This document shows, piece after piece, positions 1 to 9,815 of a stretch of 64,000 nt of DNA. Under the pieces are notes generated by a model. It did not search any database and had not been told where the DNA came from. It saw only the letters and a list, made by a program, of their open reading frames with translations. The position numbers were made by a program, and so were the translations under genes. Positions within the stretch are counted from its first letter, which is position 1. Every line of letters begins with the position of its first letter. Source of the DNA: Cellulophaga sp. Hel_I_12. Lineage in GTDB: Bacteria; Bacteroidota; Bacteroidia; Flavobacteriales; Flavobacteriaceae. The stretch covers positions 1,550,001 to 1,614,000 of the forward strand of contig NZ_JUHB01000001.1 in assembly GCF_000799565.1 (NCBI RefSeq), written 5' to 3'.

Positions 1-333
1 ACCTTGAGGTGCCGGTCTAAGTCTTTTCAACATAGCGCCACCATCAACTCTAATTTCCTTGATAAAAAGATCAGCGTCTTCAATACTTGCATCCTCGTTT
101 TTTGCTTGCCAGTTAGCAATTGCCGATAAAAGCAATTTCTCTAACTTACGAGAAGCCTCCTTAGAATTGAACTTCAAAATTGCTAAAGCTTTTTCAACTT
201 GTACCCCTCTTACCAAATCAGCTACTAAACGCATCTTTCTTGGTGAGGTTGGACAATTATTTAATTTTGCGAAAGCAACTTGTTTTTTCTCTGCCTTAAT
301 TCTTTCGGCCATTTGTTTTTTACGAACTCCCAT
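1..333 (-). CDS. rplV: 50S ribosomal protein L22 (3' end outside window)
   Basis: Large-subunit protein that lines the peptide exit tunnel. The first 111 codons are visible and the reading frame runs off the left edge of the window. The N-terminus [11 protein letters not shown] and the motif [19 protein letters not shown] are typical of L22, and the visible part ends in the beta-hairpin region (KRLRPAPQ). The start codon lies 3 nt after the rpsS stop, in the usual S10-operon order rpsS-rplV. Confidence 0.95.
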   Translation of the reverse strand, partial: MGVRKKQMAERIKAEKKQVAFAKLNNCPTSPRKMRLVADLVRGVQVEKALAILKFNSKEASRKLEKLLLSAIANWQAKNEDASIEDADLFIKEIRVDGGAMLKRLRPAPQG

Positions 334-336
334 AGC

Positions 337-615
337 TTACTTTTTACCTTTATTTTTCGAACCTCCGTGACCTCTAAAAGATCTTGTCGGTGAAAATTCT
401 CCTAACTTATGACCTACCATGTTTTCAGTAACATAAACAGGTACAAATTGTCTTCCATTGTGTACAGCGATAGTTTGACCAACAAAATCTGGTGTTATCA
501 TTGAAGCTCTAGACCATGTTTTTATAACAGGCTTTTTACCAGAATCAATATTCTGTTGAACTTTTTTGTCTAAACTAAAGTGAACGTAAGGTCCTTTTTT
601 TAGTGAACGTGCCAT
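337..615 (-). CDS. rpsS: 30S ribosomal protein S19
   Basis: Small-subunit head protein that contacts S13 and the A-site finger. The 92-residue length is standard, with [10 protein letters not shown] at the N-terminus and the conserved [11 protein letters not shown] and [11 protein letters not shown] segments. It sits between rplB and rplV with very short gaps, so it is co-transcribed in the S10 operon. Nothing unusual is seen. Confidence 0.97.
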   Translation of the reverse strand: MARSLKKGPYVHFSLDKKVQQNIDSGKKPVIKTWSRASMITPDFVGQTIAVHNGRQFVPVYVTENMVGHKLGEFSPTRSFRGHGGSKNKGKK

Positions 616-628
616 TTTTTTCTACTTT

Positions 629-1450
629 TTATTTCTTTCTACGTTCTATTATATATCTATTTGTAGCCTTGGTCTTCGAACGAGTTCTATATCCTTTAGC
701 AGGAATACCGTTTCTAGATCTTGGATGACCACCTGACGCTCTACCTTCACCACCACCCATTGGGTGATCGACAGGGTTCATTGCTACCGGTCTTGTTCTT
801 GGTCTTCTTCCTAACCATCTGCTTCTACCTGCTTTTCCAGAAACTAATAACTGGTGATCAGAATTTGAAACAGCTCCAATAGTTGCCATACATGTTGATA
901 GCACCAATCTAATTTCCCCTGAAGGAAGCTTTATGGTCACAAATTTACCATCCCTTGCTACTAACTGTGCAAACGTTCCGGCACTTCTCGCCATAACAGC
1001 ACCTTGTCCAGGACGTAATTCTATACAAGAAATAATTGTTCCTAAAGGTATTACACTTAATGGAAGCGCATTTCCGATTTCTGGTGAGGCCGTTTCGCTT
1101 GCCGAAACCTCTTGCCCTACCTGTAATCCGTTCTGTGCTACAACATACCTTTTCTCTCCATCAGCATACGCTACTAGCGCAATAAAAGCTGATCTATTTG
1201 GATCGTATTGAATAGATTCTACAACAGCAGCACCTTGCTTGTCTCTTTTAAAATCGATTACACGATACCTTCTCTTATGACCTCCACCCTTTTGACGGAT
1301 AGTCATTTTTCCCTGACTGTTTCTACCTCCGGACTTTTTTAACGGAGCGAGTAAGCTCTTCTCCGGCTTATCAGTAGTAATCGCGTCGAATCCGTTTACT
1401 ACTCTAAAACGCTGTCCTGGAGTGATTGGTTTTAATTTTCTAACTGACAT
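629..1450 (-). CDS. rplB: 50S ribosomal protein L2
   Basis: Primary 23S rRNA-binding protein needed for subunit association and peptidyl transferase assembly. The 273 aa length is normal. The highly conserved C-terminal segment [17 protein letters not shown], which carries the universally conserved histidine near the catalytic centre, is intact. It is followed 13 nt later by rpsS and preceded by rplW, giving the standard S10-operon order. Confidence 0.97.
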   Translation of the reverse strand: MSVRKLKPITPGQRFRVVNGFDAITTDKPEKSLLAPLKKSGGRNSQGKMTIRQKGGGHKRRYRVIDFKRDKQGAAVVESIQYDPNRSAFIALVAYADGEKRYVVAQNGLQVGQEVSASETASPEIGNALPLSVIPLGTIISCIELRPGQGAVMARSAGTFAQLVARDGKFVTIKLPSGEIRLVLSTCMATIGAVSNSDHQLLVSGKAGRSRWLGRRPRTRPVAMNPVDHPMGGGEGRASGGHPRSRNGIPAKGYRTRSKTKATNRYIIERRKK

Positions 1451-1469
1451 TTTTTGTCTTTAGTCTTTA

Positions 1470-1760
1470 TTATAGATTACTGTAATAATCAATCATATCT
1501 CCTTCTTTCACATCAACAATTGCCTTTTTAAACGCATTTGTCTTCCCGTGCTGAACACCCGTCTTCGTGTAACGAGTTTTTCTTGAAGGACCATAATTCA
1601 TAGTTCTCACTTTATTCACTGAAACTCCATAAGTTGCCTCAACTGCTTCCTTGATCTGTAGCTTATTTGCTTTCGGGTTTACAATAAAACCGTAACGATT
1701 ATGCAACTCGCTATCTGCAGTCATTTTCTCAGTAATAATAGGCTTAATTAACACACTCAT
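1470..1760 (-). CDS. rplW: 50S ribosomal protein L23
   Basis: Protein at the exit-tunnel rim, known as a docking site for trigger factor and SRP. It is 96 aa, a usual bacterial length, with the typical N-terminal IIKPIITEKM and central NKLQIKEAVEATYGVSVNKVRTMN segments. The start lies 4 nt after the rplD stop, so translational coupling is likely. Confidence 0.96.
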   Translation of the reverse strand: MSVLIKPIITEKMTADSELHNRYGFIVNPKANKLQIKEAVEATYGVSVNKVRTMNYGPSRKTRYTKTGVQHGKTNAFKKAIVDVKEGDMIDYYSNL

Positions 1761-1764
1761 GACT

Positions 1765-2397
1765 CTACTGTTTTGTTAAGTTAGCTTCAATTCCTTCTAG
1801 AGAACTCTCTAGAAGCACAATATTGTTAGCATTTAAAATTTTATAAGTGCTTAAATCTGAACTAGTTAGAACTTCAGACCCCTTTAAATTGCGTGACGAC
1901 AAATATACATTATTATTTGAATCACCCAACACAAATAAAGATTTTTTATTTTCTAATCCTAATGACTTTAAAATTGCAATAAAATCTTTGGTTTTTGGAG
2001 CCTCAAAATTAAAATCTTCTACTACCAAAATTGCCTTTTCATTAGACTTAATACTAAAGGCAGATTTTCTAGCTAAACGCTTAACGTTTTTATTTAATTT
2101 TTGCTTATAATCTTTAGGTCTTGGTCCAAATATACGTCCACCACCTCTAAAAACTGGAGACTTAATACTACCCGCACGAGCGGTACCTGTACCTTTTTGC
2201 TTTTTAATTTTTCTGGTACTACCTGCTATTTCAGCTCTTTCTTTGGTCTTGTGTGTACCTTGTCTTTGATGTGCTAAATATTGTTTCACATCTAAATAAA
2301 CTGCATGTTTATTTGGTTCTATACCGAATACAGCGTCAGAAAGTTCTATATTTCTACCTGTTTCTTTTCCTTTGATATCTAAAACTGCTACCTTCAT
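1765..2397 (-). CDS. rplD: 50S ribosomal protein L4
   Basis: Large-subunit assembly protein with an extended loop into the exit tunnel. It is 210 aa. The loop region with [17 protein letters not shown] and [13 protein letters not shown] is conserved. The start codon overlaps the rplC stop by one base. In enterobacteria L4 represses the S10 operon; no equivalent site could be confirmed here, although the long rpsJ-rplC gap is a candidate leader. Confidence 0.96.
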   Translation of the reverse strand: MKVAVLDIKGKETGRNIELSDAVFGIEPNKHAVYLDVKQYLAHQRQGTHKTKERAEIAGSTRKIKKQKGTGTARAGSIKSPVFRGGGRIFGPRPKDYKQKLNKNVKRLARKSAFSIKSNEKAILVVEDFNFEAPKTKDFIAILKSLGLENKKSLFVLGDSNNNVYLSSRNLKGSEVLTSSDLSTYKILNANNIVLLESSLEGIEANLTKQ

Positions 2398-3014
2398 TAC
2401 TTCTCAATAGTTACGTAAGCGTTCTTATGACCAGGTACACAACCTTTTAACACTACAAGGTTCTTTTCTGGAACAACTTTTAAAACTTTAAGGTTTTGAA
2501 CAGTTACCTTATCTCCACCCATTCTACCGGCCATTTTAATGCCTTTAAAAACACGAGCTGGATAAGAAGCTGCTCCTACAGAACCTGGTGCTCTTAGTCT
2601 ATTATGCTGACCGTGCGTTGCTTGACCAACCCCAGCAAAGCTATGGCGTTTCACAACACCTTGAAAACCTTTACCTTTTGAAGTGCCAATAGCATCTACA
2701 AATTCACCTTCTACAAAAAGATCTGCACCAATGGTGTCTCCTAATTTATAGCTTCCTTCAAAATCTCGAAATTCAATGACTTTTTTCTTTGGAGAAACAC
2801 CTGCTTTTTTAAAATGACCTGTTTCGGCCTTGTTAGCACGTTTTTCTGCCTTGTCATCGAAACCAAGCTGAAGGGCACTGTACCCGTCTACCTCTAAGGT
2901 TCTGACTTGGGTAACTACACATGGACCTACTTCGATTACTGTACAAGGAATATTTTTCCCGTTTTCATCGAAAATACTAGTCATGCCTACTTTTTTTCCT
3001 ATTAACCCAGACAT
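2397..3014 (-). CDS. rplC: 50S ribosomal protein L3
   Basis: Large-subunit protein whose central loop reaches the peptidyl transferase centre. It is 205 aa. [15 protein letters not shown] at the N-terminus and the loop [18 protein letters not shown], with the glutamine methylated by PrmB in other bacteria, are conserved. It is first in its transcriptional block: a 159-nt gap with hairpins separates it from rpsJ. Confidence 0.96.
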   Translation of the reverse strand: MSGLIGKKVGMTSIFDENGKNIPCTVIEVGPCVVTQVRTLEVDGYSALQLGFDDKAEKRANKAETGHFKKAGVSPKKKVIEFRDFEGSYKLGDTIGADLFVEGEFVDAIGTSKGKGFQGVVKRHSFAGVGQATHGQHNRLRAPGSVGAASYPARVFKGIKMAGRMGGDKVTVQNLKVLKVVPEKNLVVLKGCVPGHKNAYVTIEK

Positions 3015-3060
3015 ATTTAATTAAATTAACATTACTTGTTTATACTCTTTTTTTATTTGG

Positions 3061-3161
3061 CAAAAAATAAGGGTCAAAAATAAATCGACCCTGATTTTAT
3101 TTTTTCCGTTTTTCCCTTGCACGCAGCTCAGGACATTTTAACTAATTCAGATTTCTGAATT
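3061..3161 (-). promoter_or_regulatory. Hairpin-containing leader between rpsJ and rplC
   Basis: All other gaps in this ribosomal cluster are under 25 nt; this one is 159 nt. Read on the minus strand it contains a perfect 8-bp inverted repeat (AATTCAGA-TT-TCTGAATT, 3144-3161) just after the rpsJ stop. It then has AGGGTC...GACCCT (3070-3092) followed by TATTTTTT, which has the form of an intrinsic terminator. This could be an attenuator or partial terminator before the L3 block. No protein-binding site is proven. Confidence 0.5.
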
Positions 3162-3173
3162 AAGAATTCTGAA

Positions 3174-3479
3174 TTATACCTTTATTTCAACCTCTACACC
3201 ACTTGGCAGCTCTAATTTCATGAGCGCATCGATAGTTTTAGAGGAAGAACTGTAGATATCTAAAAGTCTCTTGTAAGAGTTTAACTCAAACTGCTCTCTT
3301 GACTTTTTATTTACGTGCGGTGAACGCAATACCGTAAATATCTTTTTATGTGTTGGTAATGGAATTGGACCAGTTACCACAGCGCCCGTAGTTTTTACGG
3401 TCTTTACAATTTTTTCAGCAGATTTATCCACTAAATTATAATCGTATGATTTTAGTTTTATTCTAATTTTTTGACTCAT
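3174..3479 (-). CDS. rpsJ: 30S ribosomal protein S10
   Basis: S10/NusE, a small-subunit protein that also acts in transcription antitermination and coupling through NusB and NusG. The 101 aa length is standard, with [14 protein letters not shown] and the loop [24 protein letters not shown]. It lies 10 nt after fusA, so it belongs to the str block (rpsL-rpsG-fusA-rpsJ). Confidence 0.97.
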   Translation of the reverse strand: MSQKIRIKLKSYDYNLVDKSAEKIVKTVKTTGAVVTGPIPLPTHKKIFTVLRSPHVNKKSREQFELNSYKRLLDIYSSSSKTIDALMKLELPSGVEVEIKV

Positions 3480-3489
3480 TTTCCTAAAA

Positions 3490-5622
3490 TTAAGCGGTTA
3501 TTCCTTTTGCTGCTTTGATAACTTCTTCAGATATATTTGAAGGTGTCTCCGCATAATGTGAAAATTCCATAGTTGATGTTGCTCTACCAGATGACATGGT
3601 TCTTAATGCTGTAACATAACCAAACATTTCTGATAATGGCACTTCACCTTTAAGAACTTTCGCTCCTGCTCTATCACCCATGCTATTGATCAAACCTCTT
3701 CTTCGGTTTAAATCTCCAACAATATCACCCATATTTTCTTCAGGTGTCAATACCTCAATCTTCATTATAGGCTCCATGATCACAGCACCAGCAGCTTTAC
3801 CTGCGGCTTTGTATCCCATTTTAGCTGCTAACTCAAAAGAAAGTGCATCAGAATCGACAGGGTGGAATGAACCATCTGTTAAAACTACCTTCATGGTATC
3901 CATTTCATAACCAGCTAAAGGACCAGCCTTCATTGCGGCTGCAAAACCTTTCTGTACCGATGGAATGAATTCTTTTGGAATACGACCCCCTTTAATTTGA
4001 TCCACAAATTGTAAGCCTTCTCCAACAAAATCAGCATCAGCAGGTCCCATCTCAAATACGATGTCACCAAACTTACCACGACCACCAGATTGCTTTTTAT
4101 AGGTTTCTCTATGGCCAGCATTTTTAGTTAAAGCTTCTTTGTATTCAACCTGAGGCTGCCCTTGATTTACTTCAACTTTAAATTCACGTCTTAAACGATC
4201 TACAATAATATCCAAGTGAAGTTCTCCCATTCCAGAAATAATGGTCTGCCCAGAGGCTTCATCAGTTCTTGCTGTGAATGTCGGATCTTCTTCCGCTAAC
4301 TTAGACAAAGCCATACCTAACTTATCTACGTCAGCCTTTGTTTTTGGCTCTACTGCAATACCAATTACTGGATCAGGAAAATTCATACTTTCCAATACAA
4401 TAGGATGCTTTTCTGCAGATAAAGTATCGCCTGTTTTAATATCTTTAAAACCAACAGCTGCACCAATATCTCCTGCTTCAATAAAATCAATTGCATTTTG
4501 CTTATTCGCATGCATTTGATAAATTCTTGAAATACGTTCTTTATTACCAGAACGATTATTTAATACGTAAGAACCAGCGTCTAAACGCCCAGAATACGCT
4601 CTAAAAAATGCCAAACGACCTACAAAAGGATCCGTAGCAATTTTAAAAGCCAAAGCCGCAAATGGCTCCTTAACATCTGGCTTACGACGTTCTTCTTTAT
4701 CAGTATCTGGATTCACCCCGATAACACTCTCTCTATCTAACGGAGAAGGTAAATAACGACAAACCGCATCCAATAAAAACTGAACCCCTTTATTTTTAAA
4801 CGAAGATCCACAAATCATTGGTATGATACTCATATCCATAACTGCCGCTCTTAAAGCTGCGTGAACCTCTTCTTCTGTAATAGAATTTTCATCCTCGAAG
4901 AATTTTTCCATCAAGCTTTCGTCATACTCGGCTACTGCCTCAATAAGGTTAGCTCTGTATTCTTTAACTTCAGCCTTCATTTCTTCAGGAATATCCACAA
5001 CATCAAAAGTTGCTCCGAAGTTATCTTCATGCCAAACTATAGCTCTGTTTTTTACCAAATCAACAATTCCTCTGAAATCAGCTTCATCACCTATTGGCAA
5101 TACAATTGGAACTGCGTTTGATTTTAACATTTCTCTGATCTGCTTACAAACTTCAAGAAAGTTAGACCCTTGTCTATCCATCTTGTTCACAAAGCCTAAT
5201 CTTGGAACTTTATAATTATCAGCAAGTCTCCAGTTAGTTTCAGATTGTGGCTCAACGCCATCCACTGCACTAAACAAGAACACTAAACCATCCAAGATAC
5301 GAAGCGAACGGTTTACTTCAACCGTAAAATCTACGTGGCCCGGAGTATCAATAATATTAAAATGGTAGTCTTTTGCTTCTGCTGTTGGTAGTGCATTTTC
5401 TTTAGGAAAAACCCATGTACACGTGGTAGCAGCCGAAGTAATAGTAATACCACGCTCTTGCTCCTGCTCCATCCAGTCCATAGTTGCAGCACCATCATGA
5501 ACCTCTCCGATTTTATGACTTACCCCTGTGTAAAATAAAATACGTTCAGTAGTCGTCGTTTTTCCGGCATCAATATGAGCAGCAATACCTATATTTCTAG
5601 TAAATTTTAAATCTCTTGACAT
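3490..5622 (-). CDS. fusA: Translation elongation factor G
   Basis: GTPase that drives ribosomal translocation and, with RRF, ribosome recycling. It is 710 aa with G1 [15 protein letters not shown] near residue 15, the switch region [13 protein letters not shown]3 DTPGHVDF and G4 NKMDR, followed by the usual domains II to V (ending [20 protein letters not shown]). Its position between rpsG and rpsJ is the standard str-operon placement. No second EF-G paralogue is in the window. Confidence 0.97.
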   Translation of the reverse strand: MSRDLKFTRNIGIAAHIDAGKTTTTERILFYTGVSHKIGEVHDGAATMDWMEQEQERGITITSAATTCTWVFPKENALPTAEAKDYHFNIIDTPGHVDFTVEVNRSLRILDGLVFLFSAVDGVEPQSETNWRLADNYKVPRLGFVNKMDRQGSNFLEVCKQIREMLKSNAVPIVLPIGDEADFRGIVDLVKNRAIVWHEDNFGATFDVVDIPEEMKAEVKEYRANLIEAVAEYDESLMEKFFEDENSITEEEVHAALRAAVMDMSIIPMICGSSFKNKGVQFLLDAVCRYLPSPLDRESVIGVNPDTDKEERRKPDVKEPFAALAFKIATDPFVGRLAFFRAYSGRLDAGSYVLNNRSGNKERISRIYQMHANKQNAIDFIEAGDIGAAVGFKDIKTGDTLSAEKHPIVLESMNFPDPVIGIAVEPKTKADVDKLGMALSKLAEEDPTFTARTDEASGQTIISGMGELHLDIIVDRLRREFKVEVNQGQPQVEYKEALTKNAGHRETYKKQSGGRGKFGDIVFEMGPADADFVGEGLQFVDQIKGGRIPKEFIPSVQKGFAAAMKAGPLAGYEMDTMKVVLTDGSFHPVDSDALSFELAAKMGYKAAGKAAGAVIMEPIMKIEVLTPEENMGDIVGDLNRRRGLINSMGDRAGAKVLKGEVPLSEMFGYVTALRTMSSGRATSTMEFSHYAETPSNISEEVIKAAKGITA

Positions 5623-5631
5623 GTCTGATAA

Positions 5632-6108
5632 TTAAAATCTAAAGTGAGAGAAAGCCTTATTGGCTTCTGCCATTTTGTGAGTATCTGTTCTTTTCTTAAC
5701 CGCAGCACCTTCTTCTTTGGCTGCTGCTAATATCTCCCCAGCTAACTTTTGTGACATAGCTTTCTCGTTTCTTTTACGAGAGTAACTAATTAACCACTTC
5801 ATTGCTGTTGAAATTTTTCTGTCCGGTCTAATCTGCATCGGAATTTGAAAGGTAGCCCCACCAACTCTTCTACTTCTAACCTCTACATGCGGCATAACAT
5901 TAGAAAGAGCATCTTTCCATATTTCTAAAGCCGTTTTTTCTTCGTCCGTTTTCTTTTCTGCTACGATATCAATCGCATCATAAAATACTTTGTATGCTAT
6001 TGACTTTTTACCATCCCACATCATCATATTAACGAAACGAGTTACTAACTGGTCGTTAAATCTTGGATCTGGCAAAAGAGGTCTCTTTTTAGCCTGTTTT
6101 TTTCTCAT
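5632..6108 (-). CDS. rpsG: 30S ribosomal protein S7
   Basis: Primary 16S rRNA-binding protein that nucleates the small-subunit head. It is 158 aa with [17 protein letters not shown], the conserved [13 protein letters not shown] beta-hairpin and a C-terminal [14 protein letters not shown]. It is spaced 20 nt after rpsL and 9 nt before fusA, so all are on one transcript. Confidence 0.97.
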   Translation of the reverse strand: MRKKQAKKRPLLPDPRFNDQLVTRFVNMMMWDGKKSIAYKVFYDAIDIVAEKKTDEEKTALEIWKDALSNVMPHVEVRSRRVGGATFQIPMQIRPDRKISTAMKWLISYSRKRNEKAMSQKLAGEILAAAKEEGAAVKKRTDTHKMAEANKAFSHFRF

Positions 6109-6128
6109 TGCTTCTGTTTAAAGTTTGA

Positions 6129-6503
6129 TTACTTCTTAGGTCTTTTAGCACCATACTTAGATCTACGTTGGGTTCTTCCAGCAACACCTGCTGTATCTAA
6201 AGCACCTCTAACGATATGATACCTAACACCTGGTAAATCCTTAACTCTTCCGCCCCTTACTAATACTATCGAGTGCTCTTGTAAATTGTGACCCTCACCT
6301 GGGATGTATGCGTTTACTTCCTTACCATTTGTTAACCTAACCCTTGCAACTTTACGCATTGCAGAATTTGGTTTCTTTGGTGTAGTTGTGTAAACACGAG
6401 TACAAACCCCTCTTCTTTGAGGACACGAATCTAAAGCAGCCGATTTACTCTTCTTAGTAATCGTGGCCCTTCCTTTTCGTACTAATTGTGAAATTGTTGG
6501 CAT
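6129..6503 (-). CDS. rpsL: 30S ribosomal protein S12
   Basis: Decoding-centre protein and first gene of the str operon. It is 124 aa. The loops [16 protein letters not shown] and [13 protein letters not shown] carry the wild-type lysines whose replacement gives streptomycin resistance in other bacteria, so no rpsL-type resistance is visible. It is preceded by a canonical Bacteroidota promoter and a short AT-rich leader. Confidence 0.97.
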   Translation of the reverse strand: MPTISQLVRKGRATITKKSKSAALDSCPQRRGVCTRVYTTTPKKPNSAMRKVARVRLTNGKEVNAYIPGEGHNLQEHSIVLVRGGRVKDLPGVRYHIVRGALDTAGVAGRTQRRSKYGAKRPKK

Positions 6504-6548
6504 ACTATAATTGTATCTATATATAATTTACCCTTTTTTAAGGGTCGG

Positions 6549-6579
6549 CAAATGTAGTAATATTTCGTGATAATTCAAA
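6549..6579 (-). promoter_or_regulatory. str-operon promoter (TTTG-N19-TACATTTG)
   Basis: On the minus strand the -33 box TTTG (6576-6579) and the -7 box TACATTTG (6549-6556) are separated by exactly 19 bp, matching the known Bacteroidota sigma consensus. Transcription would begin near 6544, inside a small ACCCTT/AAGGGT hairpin about 40 nt upstream of rpsL. The rest of the 6504-6834 intergenic region holds only the rlmB promoter element; no gene is seen. Confidence 0.85.
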
Positions 6580-6821
6580 CTTAGAGTAATTTATTTTGAA
6601 TTATTTTTTTGATCATGAATTTACAAGAAATAATTATTGCGTTCTTATTTCCCAAAAATGAGCTTTTTTGCCTTCCCGAAAACACAATTCGTCATCAGCG
6701 GTAAAAACAAGCAAAAATCTACCTAAGTCGAATTTTTAAGAAAAATAATTTCCCGTTTTTGTTTTTTTTAAATTTTCTTTAGAAATATAATTTGAAACCT
6801 ACTAAAAATTTTGATTTAACA

Positions 6822-6829
6822 TATATTTG
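6822..6829 (+). promoter_or_regulatory. -7 promoter element of rlmB (TATATTTG)
   Basis: Matches TAnnTTTG exactly and ends 5 nt before the ATG at 6835, so the transcript would be nearly leaderless. No good TTTG -33 box is found at 19 bp, so the upstream half of the promoter is weak or different. Confidence 0.55.
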
Positions 6830-6834
6830 CAGTG

Positions 6835-7569
6835 ATGGAAAGCAACACTCAAATTTACGGTATAAGGGCTATTTTAGAAGCGATTAAAGCAGATAAGCCC
6901 ATTGATAAGGTATTTATTCAAAAAGGCTTAAAAGGCGATTTATTTAAAGAGCTCGAAACTTCGATCCGTAAAAACGGAATTAATTCATCGTACGTGCCGA
7001 TTGAAAAGTTAAACCGACTTACCAAAGGCAATCATCAAGGTGCGGTAGCTAATATATCGCCTATCACGTTTTACGAACTTGAAAATTTAGTCGAGAAAGT
7101 TAAAGCGACCAAAGAAGCTCCCCTATTTTTATTATTAGATCAGCTTTCTGACGTTCGTAATTTTGGTGCTATTATCCGAACCGCAGAATGCACTGGTGTC
7201 GACGGAATTATCATCCAGAAAAAAGGTGCTGCACCTGTTACTGCCGATACGATAAAGACCTCAGCAGGCGCTGCATTTAAAATTCCAATTGCCAAAGTAG
7301 ATCACATAAAAGATGCTGTTTTTTATTTACAAGCTTCTGATATAAAAGTTATCGCTGCCACCGAAAAAACAGAAACTAGTCTTTATGATGTAAATTTTAA
7401 AGAATCATGTGCTATCATCATGGGGTCTGAAGATCTGGGGATTTCTCCTTCTATTTTAAAAATCGTAGATGACAAAGCTAAACTGCCCTTACTAGGCGAA
7501 ATAGGGTCTCTTAACGTTTCTGTAGCCTGTGGCGTATTCTTATATGAAGTTGTGAGGCAAAGGCGGTAA
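6835..7569 (+). CDS. rlmB: 23S rRNA 2'-O-ribose methyltransferase, SpoU/TrmH family (RlmB-like)
   Basis: SPOUT-class enzyme, 244 aa, which in E. coli RlmB methylates G2251 of 23S rRNA using SAM. The N-terminal substrate-binding domain (YGIRAILEAIK...GLKGDLFKEL) is followed by the trefoil-knot domain with motif 1 DVRNFGAIIRTAECTGVDGI, motif 2 IIMGSEDLGIS and motif 3 LPLLGEIGSLNVSVACGVFLYE. The start is taken as ATG 6835 rather than GTG 6832. It is divergent from the ribosomal operon and convergent with the rhomboid gene. The exact rRNA site is inferred from the family. Confidence 0.88.
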   Translation: MESNTQIYGIRAILEAIKADKPIDKVFIQKGLKGDLFKELETSIRKNGINSSYVPIEKLNRLTKGNHQGAVANISPITFYELENLVEKVKATKEAPLFLLLDQLSDVRNFGAIIRTAECTGVDGIIIQKKGAAPVTADTIKTSAGAAFKIPIAKVDHIKDAVFYLQASDIKVIAATEKTETSLYDVNFKESCAIIMGSEDLGISPSILKIVDDKAKLPLLGEIGSLNVSVACGVFLYEVVRQRR

Positions 7570-7626
7570 GTCAGAATGTCGAAAGTTGCTATAAAAGAGG
7601 CTTGGCTTAAACGTTAAATGAATTCT

Positions 7627-8355
7627 CTATTTTGGTTCTTCTTTGTAATGATACCTAATGGTAATACTTTGTTCCTCAAAAGTTTCTTCTGACTTTTTTT
7701 CTATAAAATTACCGTGTTCGTCAAAGTGTTGTAAAAACTCATCCTCTTCTTCATTAAAATCATCTTTTTCCCATTCGTATTTTTTAAGGTCTGGAATAGG
7801 TACCTTGATAAGTACCGCAAATAGTAGACCTGCTAAAAAACCTCCCAAATGCCCTTCCCATGAAATGGTAGTATCGATAGGAAAAATAAACCACAACATA
7901 CTGCCATAGATGAAAACAACGATTAATGAAAGAGCCACTAATCGGTAATATTTAGTAAAAACCCCCTTGAAAAATATAAAACTAGCCAAAACATAAATTA
8001 AGCCACTAGCCCCAATGTGATACGATTCTCTGCCTATACACCAGGTTATAATTCCCGATAGTAAAATCCCATAAAAAAGAATCTTAAAAGCCGCCTTTCT
8101 ATAAAAATACAAGACCGAACTCGACAAGAGCACTAAGGGTATAGTGTTATTATACAAATGCTCTATAGAACCATGAATAAAAGGGCTAAATAAAATACCT
8201 TTTAAACCCGAGAGCTTTCTAGGCAACACCCCGTAGGTATTGAAGTTCATCCCTAAACGCACTTCAATTAAAAAAACAATCCAAATCAAGAGCATAAGCG
8301 CTAATGGCACTAAAATTACCCTATTTGAAAACTTAAAATGTGTGATCTCTGACAT
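7627..8355 (-). CDS. Rhomboid family intramembrane serine protease
   Basis: Inner-membrane protease of 242 aa with at least six hydrophobic segments. The catalytic GASG serine is at about residue 117 (YHIGASGLIYVLASF) and the catalytic histidine at about 169 (WEGHLGGFLAGLL); the conserved HLYNN segment is near 66-70. After the last TM there is an acidic cytosolic tail of about 50 residues (EWEKDDFNEEEDEF). All catalytic residues are present, so an active protease is expected. The substrate is unknown. Confidence 0.9.
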   Translation of the reverse strand: MSEITHFKFSNRVILVPLALMLLIWIVFLIEVRLGMNFNTYGVLPRKLSGLKGILFSPFIHGSIEHLYNNTIPLVLLSSSVLYFYRKAAFKILFYGILLSGIITWCIGRESYHIGASGLIYVLASFIFFKGVFTKYYRLVALSLIVVFIYGSMLWFIFPIDTTISWEGHLGGFLAGLLFAVLIKVPIPDLKKYEWEKDDFNEEEDEFLQHFDEHGNFIEKKSEETFEEQSITIRYHYKEEPK

Positions 8356-8525
8356 GTTATATTCTATAACGCGGATTCGGCTAAAAAAAGTTTATTACTT
8401 AGCAATTAAAAAAAATTCGTGAGAATTAATTGATTTAAGTTCATTTTCTCCACATCTTTTTACAATAGGTCTCAAAAACGTCACCATAAAATACAAACCT
8501 GTTAAATTGTCATACCCATAATTTG

Positions 8526-8533
8526 TATTTTTG
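8526..8533 (+). promoter_or_regulatory. -7 promoter element of rarA (TATTTTTG)
   Basis: Exact TAnnTTTG match ending 4 nt before the rarA ATG at 8538. A start point 5-7 nt downstream would fall on or beside the start codon, suggesting a leaderless mRNA. A TTG at 8507-8509 is 16 bp upstream, shorter than the 19-bp optimum. Confidence 0.5.
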
Positions 8534-8537
8534 TGGC

Positions 8538-9815
8538 ATGAATGAACCACTTGCAGAAAGAGTACGCCCAAAAACCCTAGATGACTATATTAGTCAAAGT
8601 CATTTGGTTGGCGAAAATGGCTCGTTAACACATCAAATTAAGAAAGGAATTATTCCTTCGTTAATTCTTTGGGGACCTCCAGGGACAGGTAAAACAACTT
8701 TAGCCCATATTATTGCTAAAGAAAGTGGAAGACCTTTCTATGCTTTAAGTGCTATTAACAGTGGTGTTAAAGATATTCGAGACGTCATCGATAAAGCCAA
8801 GCAAAGTGGCGGCTTATTTACCTCTAAAAATCCAATTTTATTTATTGATGAAATTCATAGATTCAGTAAATCGCAGCAAGATTCACTTTTGGCGGCTGTT
8901 GAAAAAGGTTGGGTTACGCTCGTTGGTGCCACAACAGAAAATCCAAGTTTTGAAGTTATTCCTGCACTACTTTCTAGATGCCAAGTATATATATTGAATG
9001 AATTTGGGAAAGAAGATTTAGAAGCGCTACTCCATAGAGCTTTGAAAGAAGACGGTATTTTAAAATCAAAAAAAATAACACTAAAAGAAACGGAGGCTTT
9101 ACTGCGTTTGTCTGGAGGCGATGGAAGAAAACTATTAAATATTTTTGAACTCGTTATTCATTCGGAAAATTCAGATACGATTGTGATCACGGATGAATTG
9201 GTGATGCAAAAAATTCAAAAAAACACAGTTCGCTATGATAAAACTGGTGAGCAACACTACGATATTATCTCAGCTTTTATAAAATCTATTCGTGGAAGTG
9301 ACCCGAACGCTGCTGTCTATTGGCTAGCAAGAATCATTGAAGGTGGTGAGGATGTGAAATTTATTGCACGGAGAATGCTGATTGCGGCTTCTGAAGACAT
9401 TGGCCTGGCAAACCCTACGGCTTTAGTTATGGCCAATACCACTTTTCAAGCTGTTACTACCATTGGATACCCTGAGGCGCGTATTATTTTGAGTCAATGT
9501 GCTATTTATTTGGCGACCTCCCCAAAAAGTAATGGAAGCTATATGGCAATAAATAATGCTTTGAACACCGTAAAACAAACCGGCGATTTATCAGTGCCTT
9601 TGCCCTTGAGAAATGCACCGACTAAATTAATGAAAGACATAGGCTATGGTGCAGACTATAAATATGCACACAACTATCAAAATAATTTCGTGGAAGCCGA
9701 ATTTTTACCTAAAGAAATTTCAGGCACATCATTCTATGTTCCCAATAAAAATCCGAGAGAAGACGCTATTAAAGAGTTTTTAAAAAATAGGTGGAAGGGC
9801 AAGTACAATCTTTAA
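8538..9815 (+). CDS. rarA: Replication-associated recombination protein A (RarA/MgsA AAA+ ATPase)
   Basis: AAA+ clamp-loader-like ATPase, 425 aa, acting at stalled replication forks. MNEPLAERVRPKTLDDYISQ leads into Walker A GPPGTGKT (46-53), Walker B LFIDEIHRF (about 101-109), sensor 1 GATTENPSFEV, and the C-terminal MgsA tetramerisation domain (RGSDPNAAVYWLARIIEGGEDVKFIARR). ATG 8538 is chosen because the promoter element lies just upstream and family members start MNxPLAxRxRP. Its stop overlaps the convergent neighbour by 4 nt. Confidence 0.93.
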   Translation: MNEPLAERVRPKTLDDYISQSHLVGENGSLTHQIKKGIIPSLILWGPPGTGKTTLAHIIAKESGRPFYALSAINSGVKDIRDVIDKAKQSGGLFTSKNPILFIDEIHRFSKSQQDSLLAAVEKGWVTLVGATTENPSFEVIPALLSRCQVYILNEFGKEDLEALLHRALKEDGILKSKKITLKETEALLRLSGGDGRKLLNIFELVIHSENSDTIVITDELVMQKIQKNTVRYDKTGEQHYDIISAFIKSIRGSDPNAAVYWLARIIEGGEDVKFIARRMLIAASEDIGLANPTALVMANTTFQAVTTIGYPEARIILSQCAIYLATSPKSNGSYMAINNALNTVKQTGDLSVPLPLRNAPTKLMKDIGYGADYKYAHNYQNNFVEAEFLPKEISGTSFYVPNKNPREDAIKEFLKNRWKGKYNL

